Source: Verrucomicrobiota bacterium (GTDB taxonomy: Bacteria > Verrucomicrobiota > Verrucomicrobiia > Limisphaerales > CANJSG01). From it: a stretch of 50,647 bases of DNA. A program made the position numbers and the translations under genes. The number at the start of each line of letters is the position of its first letter. The first letter of the stretch is position 1. The stretch covers positions 1 through 50,647 of the forward strand of contig CANJSG010000004.1 of assembly GCA_947476875.1 (NCBI GenBank), read 5' to 3'. The notes beneath the pieces are model-generated. The model did not search any database and was not told the DNA's origin. It was given only the letters and a program-made list of their open reading frames with translations. Shown one piece after another: positions 26,069-35,207 of the stretch.

Positions 26069-29000
26069 TTACTCCCGGTAGATGAATTCATTGGCGGCAA
26101 AGAGCATCTGGCACCACGCGGTCCAGGCGGCTTCGTCGTTCTTCGTCGGTTCCGTGCGTGGCAGCGACGCGATAAACCGTTCGGCCCGCTCCGTTTCAGT
26201 TTTTGTCGGTAAACGGCCGAACGCGCGTTCGTAAGCGAGCTGGATGCGGGTGGTCGAACTGTCCGCCGCCGCCGCTCCCAGATTCTTCGCAAAGGCGCGG
26301 GCGGATTCCTTGACCAGCGGGCTGTTGAGGAAGAACAGCGCCTGATGCGACACCACCGTCGGGATGCGCTTGGCGGTGCCGACGCTGGGATTGGCGAAAT
26401 CGAAGATGGTGAACACGTCGAAGACCCGGTCGCGCACCACGGGAAGATAAACTGAGCGGCGGACGGACGAGGCGGACACGGTGTCGGTCGGGGTGTATTC
26501 GTCGTTCTTCCACGACACGAGCGAACCGCCGGCGGTGGCATCCAGCCGGTCGGAGACGGCGAGCAACGCATCACGGATCATTTCGGCTTCGAGGCGTTGT
26601 CGCGGGAAATGCCAGAGAAGCCTGTTGTCCGGATCCACCGTCGATCCCTTGGCGATGGCAGCGGCGGTCAGGTGTGTCTCGTCCGTCTTCTTCGAGGCAG
26701 AAGCACTTTCGCGGTGGCCACCATTTCCCACCTGGCGCCAAGTCGCGCTCGTCAGGATCAACCGGTGGAGCCGCTTCACATCCCAGCCGGAGCGCATGAA
26801 TTCGCGGGCCAGCCAGTCGAGCAGCTCCGGATGCGACGGGGTTTCACCGCGGACGCCGAAATTGTCGGGCGAACGCACGAGGCCTTCACCGAAGTGGGCC
26901 TGCCAGATCCGATTCACGATGACGCGCGCCGTGAGCGGATTCTCCGGGCTGGTCAGCCACTGGGCGAGTTCGAGGCGGCCACTGCTCTTGACCGGCAGGG
27001 GCGAGGATCCCGGCTTGTAGGCGACCTGCACGAAGCCACGCGGAACGGGCTCCTTCGCCAGGTTCAGGTGGCTGCCGCGGATGTGCACCGGCAAATCCAC
27101 CGGCTTGTCCTCATCGACCGCGAGCGCGAAGGCCACCGGCGCGGGGCTGTTCGTCTTCGCCATGTCACGGGCGGCCTCCAGCGCGACGATGGCGTCGCGG
27201 GTCTGCTCCGGGTAAGAGGGCCGCGGATCCTTCGGCAACGCGAACACGCCGCCCGGCGCGAAGAGCGCGTCGTGCGTCTCCGCCACGGCGAGCAGTTCGC
27301 GGTCGGCATCGGCAAGGTCGTTGAACTCCCAACGCGCCACGACCTCGGTGCCGTCCACCTTGCCCGCGTTTTCAAAATGATCCTTCAACTGGGCAGCCGT
27401 CAGCGCGGAGCGATGGACGAAAACCTCGTCAAGCAACCCCTTGAAGTTCACATGGCCATCCGCCCGTCGACCCAGGACCAGCGGTCCTGTGCCGGCGACG
27501 CGGGTCCGTTTGATCTCCGTTTCACCCGCGGCCGCGCCGTCCACGAACAGGCGCAAGGTCACGCCGTCGTAGGTCATCGCGAGGTGGTGCCATTGGTTTG
27601 CCTTGAGCGGTTTCCCTTCGTTCCAGACCGCGAAGACGTTTTCCTTGCCGCCGCCTATGTTCAGGTAGGCGCCGGCGCGATTCCGATCGAGCATCAGCGC
27701 GTAGTGTCCTTCGGCCCATTCATTCGCGCCTTTGCTCACGAGCCACCGGCGTTGGTCTCCGTCCTTGGGAAACGGGCTGAAGCGAACCCAGGCCTCGACG
27801 GTGAGCTGCTTGGGTTCGAGTGCGACGGAATGGGGCAGCTCCAGATGATTGCGGCCATTGCCTTGAAAGGCCGCGCCGACTTTCCCGGGAGCCAGCCTCA
27901 GTCCTTTGGCGGTGTCGGAAAGTTTCTCTTCGTTGGCGAGAAACCCGGCGATGGTTGACGGATCAGAAGCCAGGCCCCGCAAGGTCCGGCTCACCGGATT
28001 GGTGGAAGGATCGGGGGCCATCAACTCGCGGAGCCGCGCCACCAGATTGGTCGGCTGCGAGGATTGGTTCGTCGACGGTGAGGAAGCTGCCGAGGCGAGA
28101 CAAGTCCCAAGGTTGGTTCTCCAACTGGATCGAAGCGCCTTGTCCGCATTCTCGATTGCCCGGGCCACTTCATTGCTCTTCGCCGCGAAGACCTTGTCGT
28201 GCGCTGCGATGGCGGCGAGCTGGGACGTGCTGGTGATGCGGCGTTCGTTGAACTTCGAGACGAACGCCAGGTTCTCCATCGTCTTCGTGCTCCGGAAAAT
28301 CCCGGCCAGCGCGTAATAGTCTCGCGCCGAGATCGGATCGAACTTGTGGTCGTGGCACCGCGCACAGCCGACGGTCAGCCCCAGAAAAGCCCGGCTCACC
28401 ACGTCGATCTGTTCATCGACGAGGTCCATGACGAGTTTGGGTTTGTCCTGCTCGGCCAGCATCTTCGGCCCCATCACCAGCAGACCCGTGGCGGTCCATC
28501 GATCGAAGACGGCCTGTTCGCCGACGCCGTTGGTCGGGAGGAGATCGCCTGCGAGCTGCTCGGTGATGAAGGCGGCGAAAGGCTGGTTGGCATTGAACGA
28601 CCGGATCACCCAGTCGCGATACCGCCAGGCGTTGGCCATGACCTTGTTCTCGTCCTGGCCGTTCGAGTCGGCGTAGCGCGCGACATCCAGCCACCATCGC
28701 CCCCAACGTTCGCCATAACGCGGCGATGCCAGCAGACGATCGATCATCCGCTCGAAGGCATCCTTCGCTGGATCCTTGAGGAAGGCGGCGATTTCTTCGG
28801 GCGTCGGTGGAAGCCCCGTCAAATCGTAGGCCGCGCGCCGGATCAACGTCCGCCGGTCCGCGATCGGAGCGGGCGACAGCTCCTTTTCCTTCAGCTTGGC
28901 CACGACGAACGAATCGATGGGATGAACGCGGCGCGAGAACAACGAAGACTTCTTCGGCGGTTCAGCGGTGCGGATCGATTGGAACGCCCAGTGGACCCGG

Positions 29001-29440
29001 CCGGTGGACACAAGCGCGGTGGTCTTGCTGGCCGACTTTTCATCGCGCGGGTCGATGGCGCCGTCGTTCACCCATTGCGTCAGGTCGGCGATGACCGCAT
29101 CGGGCAGGCGCGCCTTGGGCGGCATTTGCAGATCGCGGTTCGCATAGCCGACGGATTCGATGAGCAGGCTTCGGCTGGCGTCGCCCGGAACGAGCGCAGC
29201 CTTCGTATCGCCGCCCCGCAAGACACCCGACTTCGAGTCCAGGCGCAGTCCGCCCTTCAGCTTCTTGCTCTCGGCGCTGTGGCATTCGTAACAGTGCTCG
29301 ACGAGGACCGGCCGGATGCGCTGCTCGAAGAAAGCCAGCTTGGCGTCATCGACGCCGGCCGCCTGGGCCGAAACGCCGACGAGTCCGACCGCAAAGGCGG
29401 ACAGCAATTCGCTCAGGCGTGTTGAAAAGCGCGGTGACAT
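26069..29440 (-). CDS. planctomycete-type cytochrome c / DUF1549 / LamG / DUF1553 protein
   Basis: A 1123-residue exported multidomain protein. After a signal peptide ending in SAQAAG comes a PSCyt1 heme domain with CYECH (Cys50, Cys53, His54) in VLVEHCYECHSAESKKLKGG. DUF1549 follows (PIDSFVVAKLKEKELSPAPI, LLASPRYGERWGRWWLDVAR), with a second CARCHDHKFDP motif near 357. A LamG/concanavalin-like domain lies at about 520-695 (LTVEAWVRFSPFPKDGDQRR, WHHLAMTYDGVTLRLFVDG) and probably binds glycans. DUF1553 ends the protein (RLELAQWLTSPENPLTARVI, LLDWLAREFMRSGWDVKRLH). It is the first gene of the minus-strand cluster and is paired with DUF1501. Function is unestablished; heme-linked turnover of extracellular polymers is inference. 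Confidence 0.94.
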   Translation of the reverse strand: MSPRFSTRLSELLSAFAVGLVGVSAQAAGVDDAKLAFFEQRIRPVLVEHCYECHSAESKKLKGGLRLDSKSGVLRGGDTKAALVPGDASRSLLIESVGYANRDLQMPPKARLPDAVIADLTQWVNDGAIDPRDEKSASKTTALVSTGRVHWAFQSIRTAEPPKKSSLFSRRVHPIDSFVVAKLKEKELSPAPIADRRTLIRRAAYDLTGLPPTPEEIAAFLKDPAKDAFERMIDRLLASPRYGERWGRWWLDVARYADSNGQDENKVMANAWRYRDWVIRSFNANQPFAAFITEQLAGDLLPTNGVGEQAVFDRWTATGLLVMGPKMLAEQDKPKLVMDLVDEQIDVVSRAFLGLTVGCARCHDHKFDPISARDYYALAGIFRSTKTMENLAFVSKFNERRITSTSQLAAIAAHDKVFAAKSNEVARAIENADKALRSSWRTNLGTCLASAASSPSTNQSSQPTNLVARLRELMAPDPSTNPVSRTLRGLASDPSTIAGFLANEEKLSDTAKGLRLAPGKVGAAFQGNGRNHLELPHSVALEPKQLTVEAWVRFSPFPKDGDQRRWLVSKGANEWAEGHYALMLDRNRAGAYLNIGGGKENVFAVWNEGKPLKANQWHHLAMTYDGVTLRLFVDGAAAGETEIKRTRVAGTGPLVLGRRADGHVNFKGLLDEVFVHRSALTAAQLKDHFENAGKVDGTEVVARWEFNDLADADRELLAVAETHDALFAPGGVFALPKDPRPSYPEQTRDAIVALEAARDMAKTNSPAPVAFALAVDEDKPVDLPVHIRGSHLNLAKEPVPRGFVQVAYKPGSSPLPVKSSGRLELAQWLTSPENPLTARVIVNRIWQAHFGEGLVRSPDNFGVRGETPSHPELLDWLAREFMRSGWDVKRLHRLILTSATWRQVGNGGHRESASASKKTDETHLTAAAIAKGSTVDPDNRLLWHFPRQRLEAEMIRDALLAVSDRLDATAGGSLVSWKNDEYTPTDTVSASSVRRSVYLPVVRDRVFDVFTIFDFANPSVGTAKRIPTVVSHQALFFLNSPLVKESARAFAKNLGAAAADSSTTRIQLAYERAFGRLPTKTETERAERFIASLPRTEPTKNDEAAWTAWCQMLFAANEFIYRE

Positions 29441-29536
29441 GTCTGGAAGGCTTTGTTGGACGCTGCCCTGCCCGAAGGCATTCGGAAAGTCTGGGCACTG
29501 CGAAATCTGGACTAGGAACGGCCGCTGCCGTCCGCG

Positions 29537-31126
29537 TCACACCCCGAACTTCGCTTCGCCCGGCGCACTGCTGCCAGCGTGTTTGATCCGGCTCTGCGGA
29601 TTGGCGGCCAGATGTTGCAGCGTCTTGAAGATCGTTTCCGTCTCCGCACTGCCGAGCGCGGTGGCGATCTGCGCGGCGGTGAAGCTCAGGCCGGGATGGG
29701 CCTTAAGGTGGGCTTCAACCTTGAGCTTCAGCGCGAGCACGACACCTGCCGCCTTCTTCCCCGCTTCGACGCCGGGCTGGTGGTAGGCATTGATGTTGAC
29801 GAGCGAGGCGTAGAGGCCGACCGCGCGTTCGAACAAGGCGATGAGGGCGCCGACGGTGAAGGCGCTGACCTCCGGCACGGTGATGGTGATGGATTGGCGT
29901 CCGCTTTCGTAGAGCGCCTCGCGGGTGCCGAGGAGGAAGCCATTGAGGAAGTCGCCCGACGTCACTCCGGGTTCGACCTCGATGCTCGCGGCAGCGCGGT
30001 CGCGCAGCACTTCCACGAAGACGACGAAAAAGTTGTTCACGCCGTCGCGCAACTGCTGGACGTAGGCGTGCTGGTCGGTGGAACCCTTGTTGCCATAGAC
30101 GGCGATTCCCTGGTTCACGACCTTGCCGGCGAGGTCGAGTTCCTTGCCGAGGGATTCCATCACGAGCTGCTGGAGATACTTGGCGAAGAGTTCGAGACGG
30201 TCCTTGTAGGGCAGGACGACCATGTCCTTGGACCCTTTTCCGTCACCGATGAAGTGCCAACAGAGCGCAAGCTGCGCGGCCGGGTTCGCCTCGGCGTCGG
30301 CCACACGGGTGACGGCGTCGGTCGCCTTGGCTCCGGCGAGCATGCCCCGGATGTCGAGGCCCTGGAGCGCGGCGGGCAGCAAACCGACGGCGGAGAGTTC
30401 GCTCGTGCGTCCGCCGACCCAGTCCCACATGGGGAAATTCTTCAACCAGTTCCCTGCGGTGGCGGTCTTGTGCAACGCGCTGCCCGTGCCGGTGACGGCG
30501 ACGGCGTGTCTGCCGAAATCGAGGCCGGCCTTGTCGTAGGCGGCCTTGGCTTCGAGCATGCCGTTGCGGGTCTCGGGGGTCCCGCCGGACTTGGAGATGA
30601 CAAGTGCCAAGGTGACGCCGAGCTGGCCGTCGAGGCGGGCGAGCGTCCTGTCGATTCCGTCGGGGTCTGTGTTGTCGAAGAAGTTGACCGCCATCTTGTC
30701 GGTCTTGGGATGGCCGAGGGCGTTGGCCACGAACTGCGGCCCGAGCGCGGATCCACCGATGCCGATGACGAGGACGTTTTTGAAGGGGCCGGCAGCCCCT
30801 TTCACTTGGGCCGAATGCACGGCGGCGGCGAAGGCTTCGATGTTCCTCAGGGTATTCTCGATTTCCGCGGCGATCTCCTTCGTGGGCGCGAGCGCGGCGT
30901 CACGCAGCCAGTAGTGGCCGACCATGCGTTTCTCGTCCGGATTGGCGATCGCGCCCGCTTCCAGCGCGGTCATGGCGGCGAAGGCCCTGTCGATCGCGGG
31001 CTTGGACTTGGCGAAGAAATCCTCGGGGAAGTTGACGCGGCTGATGTCCAGCGACAGGCCGGCGGAGGGGAACTCGCGGTAGAACTTTTGGAAACGGTCC
31101 CAGATCTGTGCCTTTGTCGCCTTCAT
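29537..31126 (-). CDS. pgi: glucose-6-phosphate isomerase
   Basis: A 529-residue glycolytic enzyme interconverting glucose-6-phosphate and fructose-6-phosphate. Family motifs: [20 protein letters not shown] near 120, [20 protein letters not shown] with the phosphate-binding serines, [20 protein letters not shown], the active-site [20 protein letters not shown], and a conserved [15 protein letters not shown]. The last 60 or so residues form a helical extension that looks winged-helix-like ([20 protein letters not shown]); its role is unknown. ATG 31126 ([12 protein letters not shown]) is preferred; an in-frame ATG at 31147 exists. It is separated from the DUF1553 cluster by 96 bases and is divergent from the Pro/Ala-rich gene. 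Confidence 0.96.
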   Translation of the reverse strand: MKATKAQIWDRFQKFYREFPSAGLSLDISRVNFPEDFFAKSKPAIDRAFAAMTALEAGAIANPDEKRMVGHYWLRDAALAPTKEIAAEIENTLRNIEAFAAAVHSAQVKGAAGPFKNVLVIGIGGSALGPQFVANALGHPKTDKMAVNFFDNTDPDGIDRTLARLDGQLGVTLALVISKSGGTPETRNGMLEAKAAYDKAGLDFGRHAVAVTGTGSALHKTATAGNWLKNFPMWDWVGGRTSELSAVGLLPAALQGLDIRGMLAGAKATDAVTRVADAEANPAAQLALCWHFIGDGKGSKDMVVLPYKDRLELFAKYLQQLVMESLGKELDLAGKVVNQGIAVYGNKGSTDQHAYVQQLRDGVNNFFVVFVEVLRDRAAASIEVEPGVTSGDFLNGFLLGTREALYESGRQSITITVPEVSAFTVGALIALFERAVGLYASLVNINAYHQPGVEAGKKAAGVVLALKLKVEAHLKAHPGLSFTAAQIATALGSAETETIFKTLQHLAANPQSRIKHAGSSAPGEAKFGV

Positions 31127-31411
31127 GGTGGCGACAGCAGTAAACATCCCGGTCGGCTGGCGAAAGCCGAAACGCTCCCCGGCCTTCAGGCAGCAATCCG
31201 GCTGATGCTCCCGACATGCCCGCTGATAAGTCGATCACTACGCCGGATGCAGTCCTTGGATCGAATTTGCCCGCATTGCCGGTCGGGCTCAGGCGCTTCT
31301 CCGCCAGCGGGAGCCCCGGCGCGTCGGGATCCGCCGTGGCCACGATCATGCAATCAAGCGAGGCTGAATGGGGGTTGCACGGCAAATGGGATTCCATTAG
31401 AAACCCCGGGC

Positions 31412-32149
31412 ATGAAGCTCCTGAAACCCCTGCTCGCTTCCGCTTTGCTGGCATTGCCTGCCGCGCCAATGACTGTTCGGGCCGAAGATTCCGACGCCCA
31501 AAAGCAAGCCATTGAAGTCCTGCGCCGCGTCCAAGATTCCCGCTCCGGCAAGCCCGCCCCCAAAGCCACGGCTGCCCCGTCCAAGGCCGCCGCCGCACCT
31601 GCGAAGCCTGCGCCTATGGTCGCGAAGCCGGCCCCGGCTCCCAAGCCCGTCGAAGTGAAGAAGCCCGCCGCTGTGGCCGTTTCCGCCCCCGTCGCCAACC
31701 CCGCTTACGTCCCGTCCGGCGACAGTCCGGCGCAGAAACAGGCGCTGGAAGCTCTCCGTGCCCAACAGGCCGCCAAGCCAGTCCCCATCGTGGTCAGCGC
31801 CCCCAAACCGATGGCTCAGCCGAAGCCTAAGCCGGCTCCAGCTCCCGCAGCCAAGCCCGTCGAGATGAAGAAGGCCGCCCCCGTGGTCGTCTCCGCCCCG
31901 AAGCCCCCGGCGCCGAAACCTGCCGTGGCAGCTTCGACACCCAAGCCCGCAGCCACGGTCGCGGCTCCGAAGTCCGTCGCCAAGCCCGCCGCTCCGACGC
32001 AGGTCAGCAAAGCGGCTCCCGCTCCCATTCCCGCGATGGCGCCGACCACCAAGGAAGGCAAGCTGGCCGAGTTGACCCGCCGCTACCTCAACGACGAGGT
32101 CACCCCGCGCGAGTATCACACCCAGCGCGCCAAGATCCTCGCTGACTAA
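31412..32149 (+). CDS. exported Pro/Ala/Lys-rich protein with SHOCT-like C terminus
   Basis: A 245-residue protein. The signal peptide is MKLLKPLLASALLALPAAPM then TVRAEDSD. Two short helical repeats (SDAQKQAIEVLRRVQDS and SPAQKQALEALRAQQAA) are separated by long low-complexity stretches of Pro, Ala, Lys and Val such as KPAPAPKPVEVKKPAAVAVS. These would form an extended, cell-wall- or membrane-spanning spacer comparable to TonB-type linkers. The last 32 residues (KEGKLAELTRRYLNDEVTPR and onward) look like the SHOCT short C-terminal oligomerisation domain. The function is unknown. The gene is monocistronic, ending in a strong terminator, and is divergent from pgi. Confidence 0.8.
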   Translation: MKLLKPLLASALLALPAAPMTVRAEDSDAQKQAIEVLRRVQDSRSGKPAPKATAAPSKAAAAPAKPAPMVAKPAPAPKPVEVKKPAAVAVSAPVANPAYVPSGDSPAQKQALEALRAQQAAKPVPIVVSAPKPMAQPKPKPAPAPAAKPVEMKKAAPVVVSAPKPPAPKPAVAASTPKPAATVAAPKSVAKPAAPTQVSKAAPAPIPAMAPTTKEGKLAELTRRYLNDEVTPREYHTQRAKILAD

Positions 32150-32167
32150 GCCGGTTCCGATTTCACC

Positions 32168-32198
32168 AACCCGCCGGAGCAACTCCGGCGGGTTTTTT
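32168..32198 (+). terminator. Rho-independent terminator after the Pro/Ala-rich gene
   Basis: Perfect 11-bp stem AACCCGCCGGA (32168-32178) and TCCGGCGGGTT (32184-32194), with loop GCAAC and a run of six T residues counting those in the stem end. Confidence 0.93.
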
Positions 32199-32267
32199 GT
32201 TTCCCGCGATCGGGGCCCTGAACTTGAAACTTGGAAGTCGCTTCCGCGCCCCCTTTACTCCCCGGCC

Positions 32268-33575
32268 ATGCACAGCTTCCGTTATGTCGGTGACAAACTG
32301 TTCTGCGAAGGCGCGTCGATCGAAGCGCTCGTGAAAGAGCACGGCTCGCCGCTCTACGTCTATTCGGCGGCCACGCTGACGGACCATTTCTCCAAGCTTG
32401 ATTCCGCCCTCGCGCCACTCGACCACCTCGTGTGCTACGCGATGAAGGCCAACTCGAACGCGGCCGTCATCCGCCTTTTCGCCAATCTCGGCGGCGGCTT
32501 CGACACCGTCAGCGCGGGCGAACTCCAGCGCGTCATCGCCGCGGGCGGCGATGCGAAGAAGTGCGTTTTCGCAGGTGTCGGCAAGACCGAGGAGGAGATC
32601 ACCTTCGCCCTCAAGAAAGGCATCTACAGCTTCAACGTCGAATCCGAGCCCGAGCTCCAGCGCATCAACCGCGTCGCGGCCAAGCTCAAGAAGGTCGCGC
32701 CCATCGCCGTGCGCGTTAACCCGAACATCGACGCCGGCACCCACGCCAAGATCACGACCGGCACCTACGAGAACAAGTTCGGCATCGCCTTCGAGGAGAT
32801 CGAGGGCGTCTATGCCCGCGCCTCTAAGCTGAAGAACATCAAGCTGCGCGGCCTCCAGATGCACATCGGGTCGCAGCTCACATCCGTGAAGCCCTTCGAG
32901 GCGGCGGTGAAGAAGGTCGTCCCGCTCGTCCAGAAACTTTCTGCCCGTTACGGCTTCGAGTTCTTCAGCATCGGCGGCGGCATTGGCATCGTCTACAACC
33001 CCGCGTTGGCCAGCGCTGATCCCGCGTGGTGGAACACTCCGGAAGGAAAGAAGATCCTCACCCCTGCGACCTACGCCGCCACGCTCGTGCCGCTGCTCCA
33101 GCCGCTCGGCCTGAAGATCCTGCTGGAACCCGGCCGCTTCCTCGTCGGCAACGCCGGTGCGCTTGTCACCCGCGTCGAATACGTCAAGAAGACGGGCAAG
33201 AAGAACTTCGTCATCGTGGACGCCGCGATGAACGACCTCATCCGCCCGGCGTTCTACGACAGCTACCACGAGATCGTTCCGCTCAAGCGCAACGCCAAGG
33301 CGCCCACGATCTCCTCCGATGTCGTCGGCCCCATCTGCGAATCCGGCGACTACTTCTGCAAGGACCGCCCGCTCCAAAAGGTCGGCGAAGGCGACACCCT
33401 CGCGCTGCTCAGCGCCGGCGCCTACGGCTCCGTCATGGGCTCGAACTACAACACCCGCGGGCTGGCCACCGAGGTGCTCGTCCATGGCAAGAAGGCCGAC
33501 GTGGTCCGCAAGCGCCAGAAGATCGCCGACATCTGGGAGAACGAAGTCGTGCCCGGTTGGCTGAAGAAGGGCTGA
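32268..33575 (+). CDS. lysA: diaminopimelate decarboxylase
   Basis: A 435-residue PLP-dependent enzyme making lysine from meso-diaminopimelate. The PLP lysine is Lys60 in CYAMKANSNAAVIRL. Other fold-III signatures are GGGFDTVSAGELQRVIAAGG, RVNPNIDAGTHAKITTGTYE, MHIGSQLTSVKPFEAAV, the phosphate-binding SIGGGIGIVYNP, LLEPGRFLVGNAG and the second-subunit active-site PICESGDYF. The C-terminal AGAYGSVMGSNYNTRGLATE binds substrate across the dimer. All key residues are present. Its start at ATG 32268 follows the upstream terminator by 69 bases, so it must have its own promoter there. It is convergent with the RlmI-type gene. Confidence 0.97.
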   Translation: MHSFRYVGDKLFCEGASIEALVKEHGSPLYVYSAATLTDHFSKLDSALAPLDHLVCYAMKANSNAAVIRLFANLGGGFDTVSAGELQRVIAAGGDAKKCVFAGVGKTEEEITFALKKGIYSFNVESEPELQRINRVAAKLKKVAPIAVRVNPNIDAGTHAKITTGTYENKFGIAFEEIEGVYARASKLKNIKLRGLQMHIGSQLTSVKPFEAAVKKVVPLVQKLSARYGFEFFSIGGGIGIVYNPALASADPAWWNTPEGKKILTPATYAATLVPLLQPLGLKILLEPGRFLVGNAGALVTRVEYVKKTGKKNFVIVDAAMNDLIRPAFYDSYHEIVPLKRNAKAPTISSDVVGPICESGDYFCKDRPLQKVGEGDTLALLSAGAYGSVMGSNYNTRGLATEVLVHGKKADVVRKRQKIADIWENEVVPGWLKKG

Positions 33576-33596
33576 GCCATTCGGTTGTAAACAGGA

Positions 33597-33622
33597 AAGG
33601 CCGGGCATCGCTGCCCGGCCTT
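33597..33622. terminator. terminator hairpin between lysA and the convergent methyltransferase gene
   Basis: Perfect 10-bp stem AAGGCCGGGC / GCCCGGCCTT with loop ATCGCT, between two converging genes. The T tract is short on the plus strand (TT), but AAA precedes the stem, so it could act in both directions. Confidence 0.75.
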
Positions 33623-33644
33623 CGCAATTGGAGTTTTACCTCGC

Positions 33645-34847
33645 TCAGCGGACCAGCTCGAAGGCGAAGCCCTTGAGGTATTCCGTCTCGGGCATCGACG
33701 GGAGGACCGGGTGGTCCGGGCTCTGGGCGTAGATGTCGACGCGGCGGAGCAGTTTCCTCTGGTCGAACGCGGCCGAGAGGATGCAGTCGAGGAACATCTG
33801 TGTGCCCACATGGTGCGAGCAGCAGAACGTCGCGAGCACGCCGCCCGGCTTGAGCAGCTTGAGCCCGCGCACGTGGATTTCCTTGTAGCCGCGCATCGCG
33901 CCTTCGACGGCCGCGCGTGTCCGCGTGAACGACGGCGGATCGAGCACGACGACGTCGAACTGGGGAATCAGCTTCTCGTGCGGGCCGGTGTGCGTGCGGG
34001 CCTTCAGCCAATCGAAGGCGTTGGCCGTCTCGAAGGTGCACTGTGCGTCGAGCTTGTTGGCCTTCGCGTTGGCCCCGGCGAATCCCGTGGCTTCCGCGCT
34101 CTGGTCCACGCCCACGACGGTCTTGGCTCCGGCCCGGGCGGCATGGAGGGAGAAACCACCGAGGAACGAGAAGCAGTCGAGCACCGTGTCGCCCTTGCGG
34201 ACGAGGTTGGCGACCTTCTGGTAGTTCACCTGCTGGTCGAGGTAGAGGCCGGTCTTGTGGCCGCCGGCGATGTCGACGTCGAACTTCAGGCCGTTGAGCT
34301 TGATGCTCACGGGCCCTTCGATCGTGCCGTGGATGACGCCGTTGGATTCTTCCATGCCCTCGAACTTGCGGAACGAGCTTTCGCTGCGTTCGACGATGGC
34401 ACGGGGCGAGAAGACCCGTTTGATGGCCTCGACGATGTGGTGCTTCCGCTTCTCCATGCCGAGGGACGAGATCTGCATGACGAAGACATCCTCATACTTG
34501 TCGAGGATCAGGCCGGTGAGCAGGTCGGACTCGGCGTTGACCACGCGGAACGACGTCGCCGTGGGCATGTGCCGCTGGCGGACGGCGAGGGCGGAGCGGA
34601 GTCGTTCCTCGAAGAAATGGACGTCGATGTCGGTGCGTTCGGAGTCGATGACGCGCACCCGGATCTTCGAGCGGGAATTGTAGAAGCCGACGCCGAGAAG
34701 GCGCTGGCGGTGGTCCTTGATCTGGACGAGGTCGCCGTCGTTGGCGGGACCGGTGAGGCGCAGGATGGCGCCTTCATAGATCCAGAGGTGGCCGGCGACG
34801 ATCCGGTCGGCTTCGCCGGGTCGGAGGAGAACAGTTGTGAGGCTCAT
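33645..34847 (-). CDS. rlmI: class I SAM-dependent 23S rRNA cytosine methyltransferase (RlmI-like)
   Basis: A 400-residue protein with an N-terminal PUA RNA-binding domain (about 1-75: VLLRPGEADRIVAGHLWIYE, VGFYNSRSKIRVRVI), an EEHEE-like middle domain and a C-terminal Rossmann methyltransferase. SAM-binding motif I is VLDCFSFLGGFSLHAARAGA. Motif IV is VVLDPPSFTRTRAAVEG, and FCCSHHVG carries the conserved Cys-Ser-His near the C terminus. This arrangement matches RlmI, which makes m5C1962 in 23S rRNA. Specificity for that base is inferred from family. It converges on lysA with a shared hairpin and is the only gene in its transcript here. Confidence 0.9.
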   Translation of the reverse strand: MSLTTVLLRPGEADRIVAGHLWIYEGAILRLTGPANDGDLVQIKDHRQRLLGVGFYNSRSKIRVRVIDSERTDIDVHFFEERLRSALAVRQRHMPTATSFRVVNAESDLLTGLILDKYEDVFVMQISSLGMEKRKHHIVEAIKRVFSPRAIVERSESSFRKFEGMEESNGVIHGTIEGPVSIKLNGLKFDVDIAGGHKTGLYLDQQVNYQKVANLVRKGDTVLDCFSFLGGFSLHAARAGAKTVVGVDQSAEATGFAGANAKANKLDAQCTFETANAFDWLKARTHTGPHEKLIPQFDVVVLDPPSFTRTRAAVEGAMRGYKEIHVRGLKLLKPGGVLATFCCSHHVGTQMFLDCILSAAFDQRKLLRRVDIYAQSPDHPVLPSMPETEYLKGFAFELVR

Positions 34848-34927
34848 GGTTTGTAGACAAGCGGCCGGTTCGGCCGCAAAGATCGAGATTGATACAGAAC
34901 CCGGAGGGGGAAGGAAGCACGAAACCC

Positions 34928-35142
34928 AAAGGCCAAAGGCCGAACTCGGATTCCAGATAGCAGACTCCAGATGCCGGATGTTCTGTCGCGAAGTGACTCA
35001 GGAGGGTAGCCAGCCACAAGGTGGCTGGTTCTGGTCCCGATGAATCCTCCAAGTCCTGGAGGGACGGCGGGCTCTTCTTGGGCTCCCTGCCCGTCGTCCT
35101 GCTTGCTTCGTCACCTTGGTTTTCATTTGGCCTTTGGCCTTT
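34928..35142. repeat. nested inverted repeat upstream of the DUF58 gene
   Basis: AAAGGCCAAAGGCC at 34928-34941 and GGCCTTTGGCCTTT at 35129-35142 are perfect inverted copies. Between them, 34985-35070 is a second unit homologous to 50528-50609. The 360-base gap between the methyltransferase and DUF58 genes holds nothing else recognisable; a promoter for the DUF58 operon must lie near its right end. Confidence 0.75.
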
Positions 35143-35207
35143 GCTCGTCGTCATTTTCTCCCGCAATCGGCCCTTGCCCCGACGGTTCGCGCGACTAGCT
35201 TCAGCCC

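Noticed and set aside
29579-31411. Upstream extension of the Pro/Ala-rich protein frame
   Set aside because: It is antisense to pgi; the signal peptide at ATG 31412 marks the real start.
32199-32267. Lysine riboswitch upstream of lysA
   Set aside because: Only 69 bases lie between the upstream terminator and the start, too short for the known lysine riboswitch, and no matching structure was seen.
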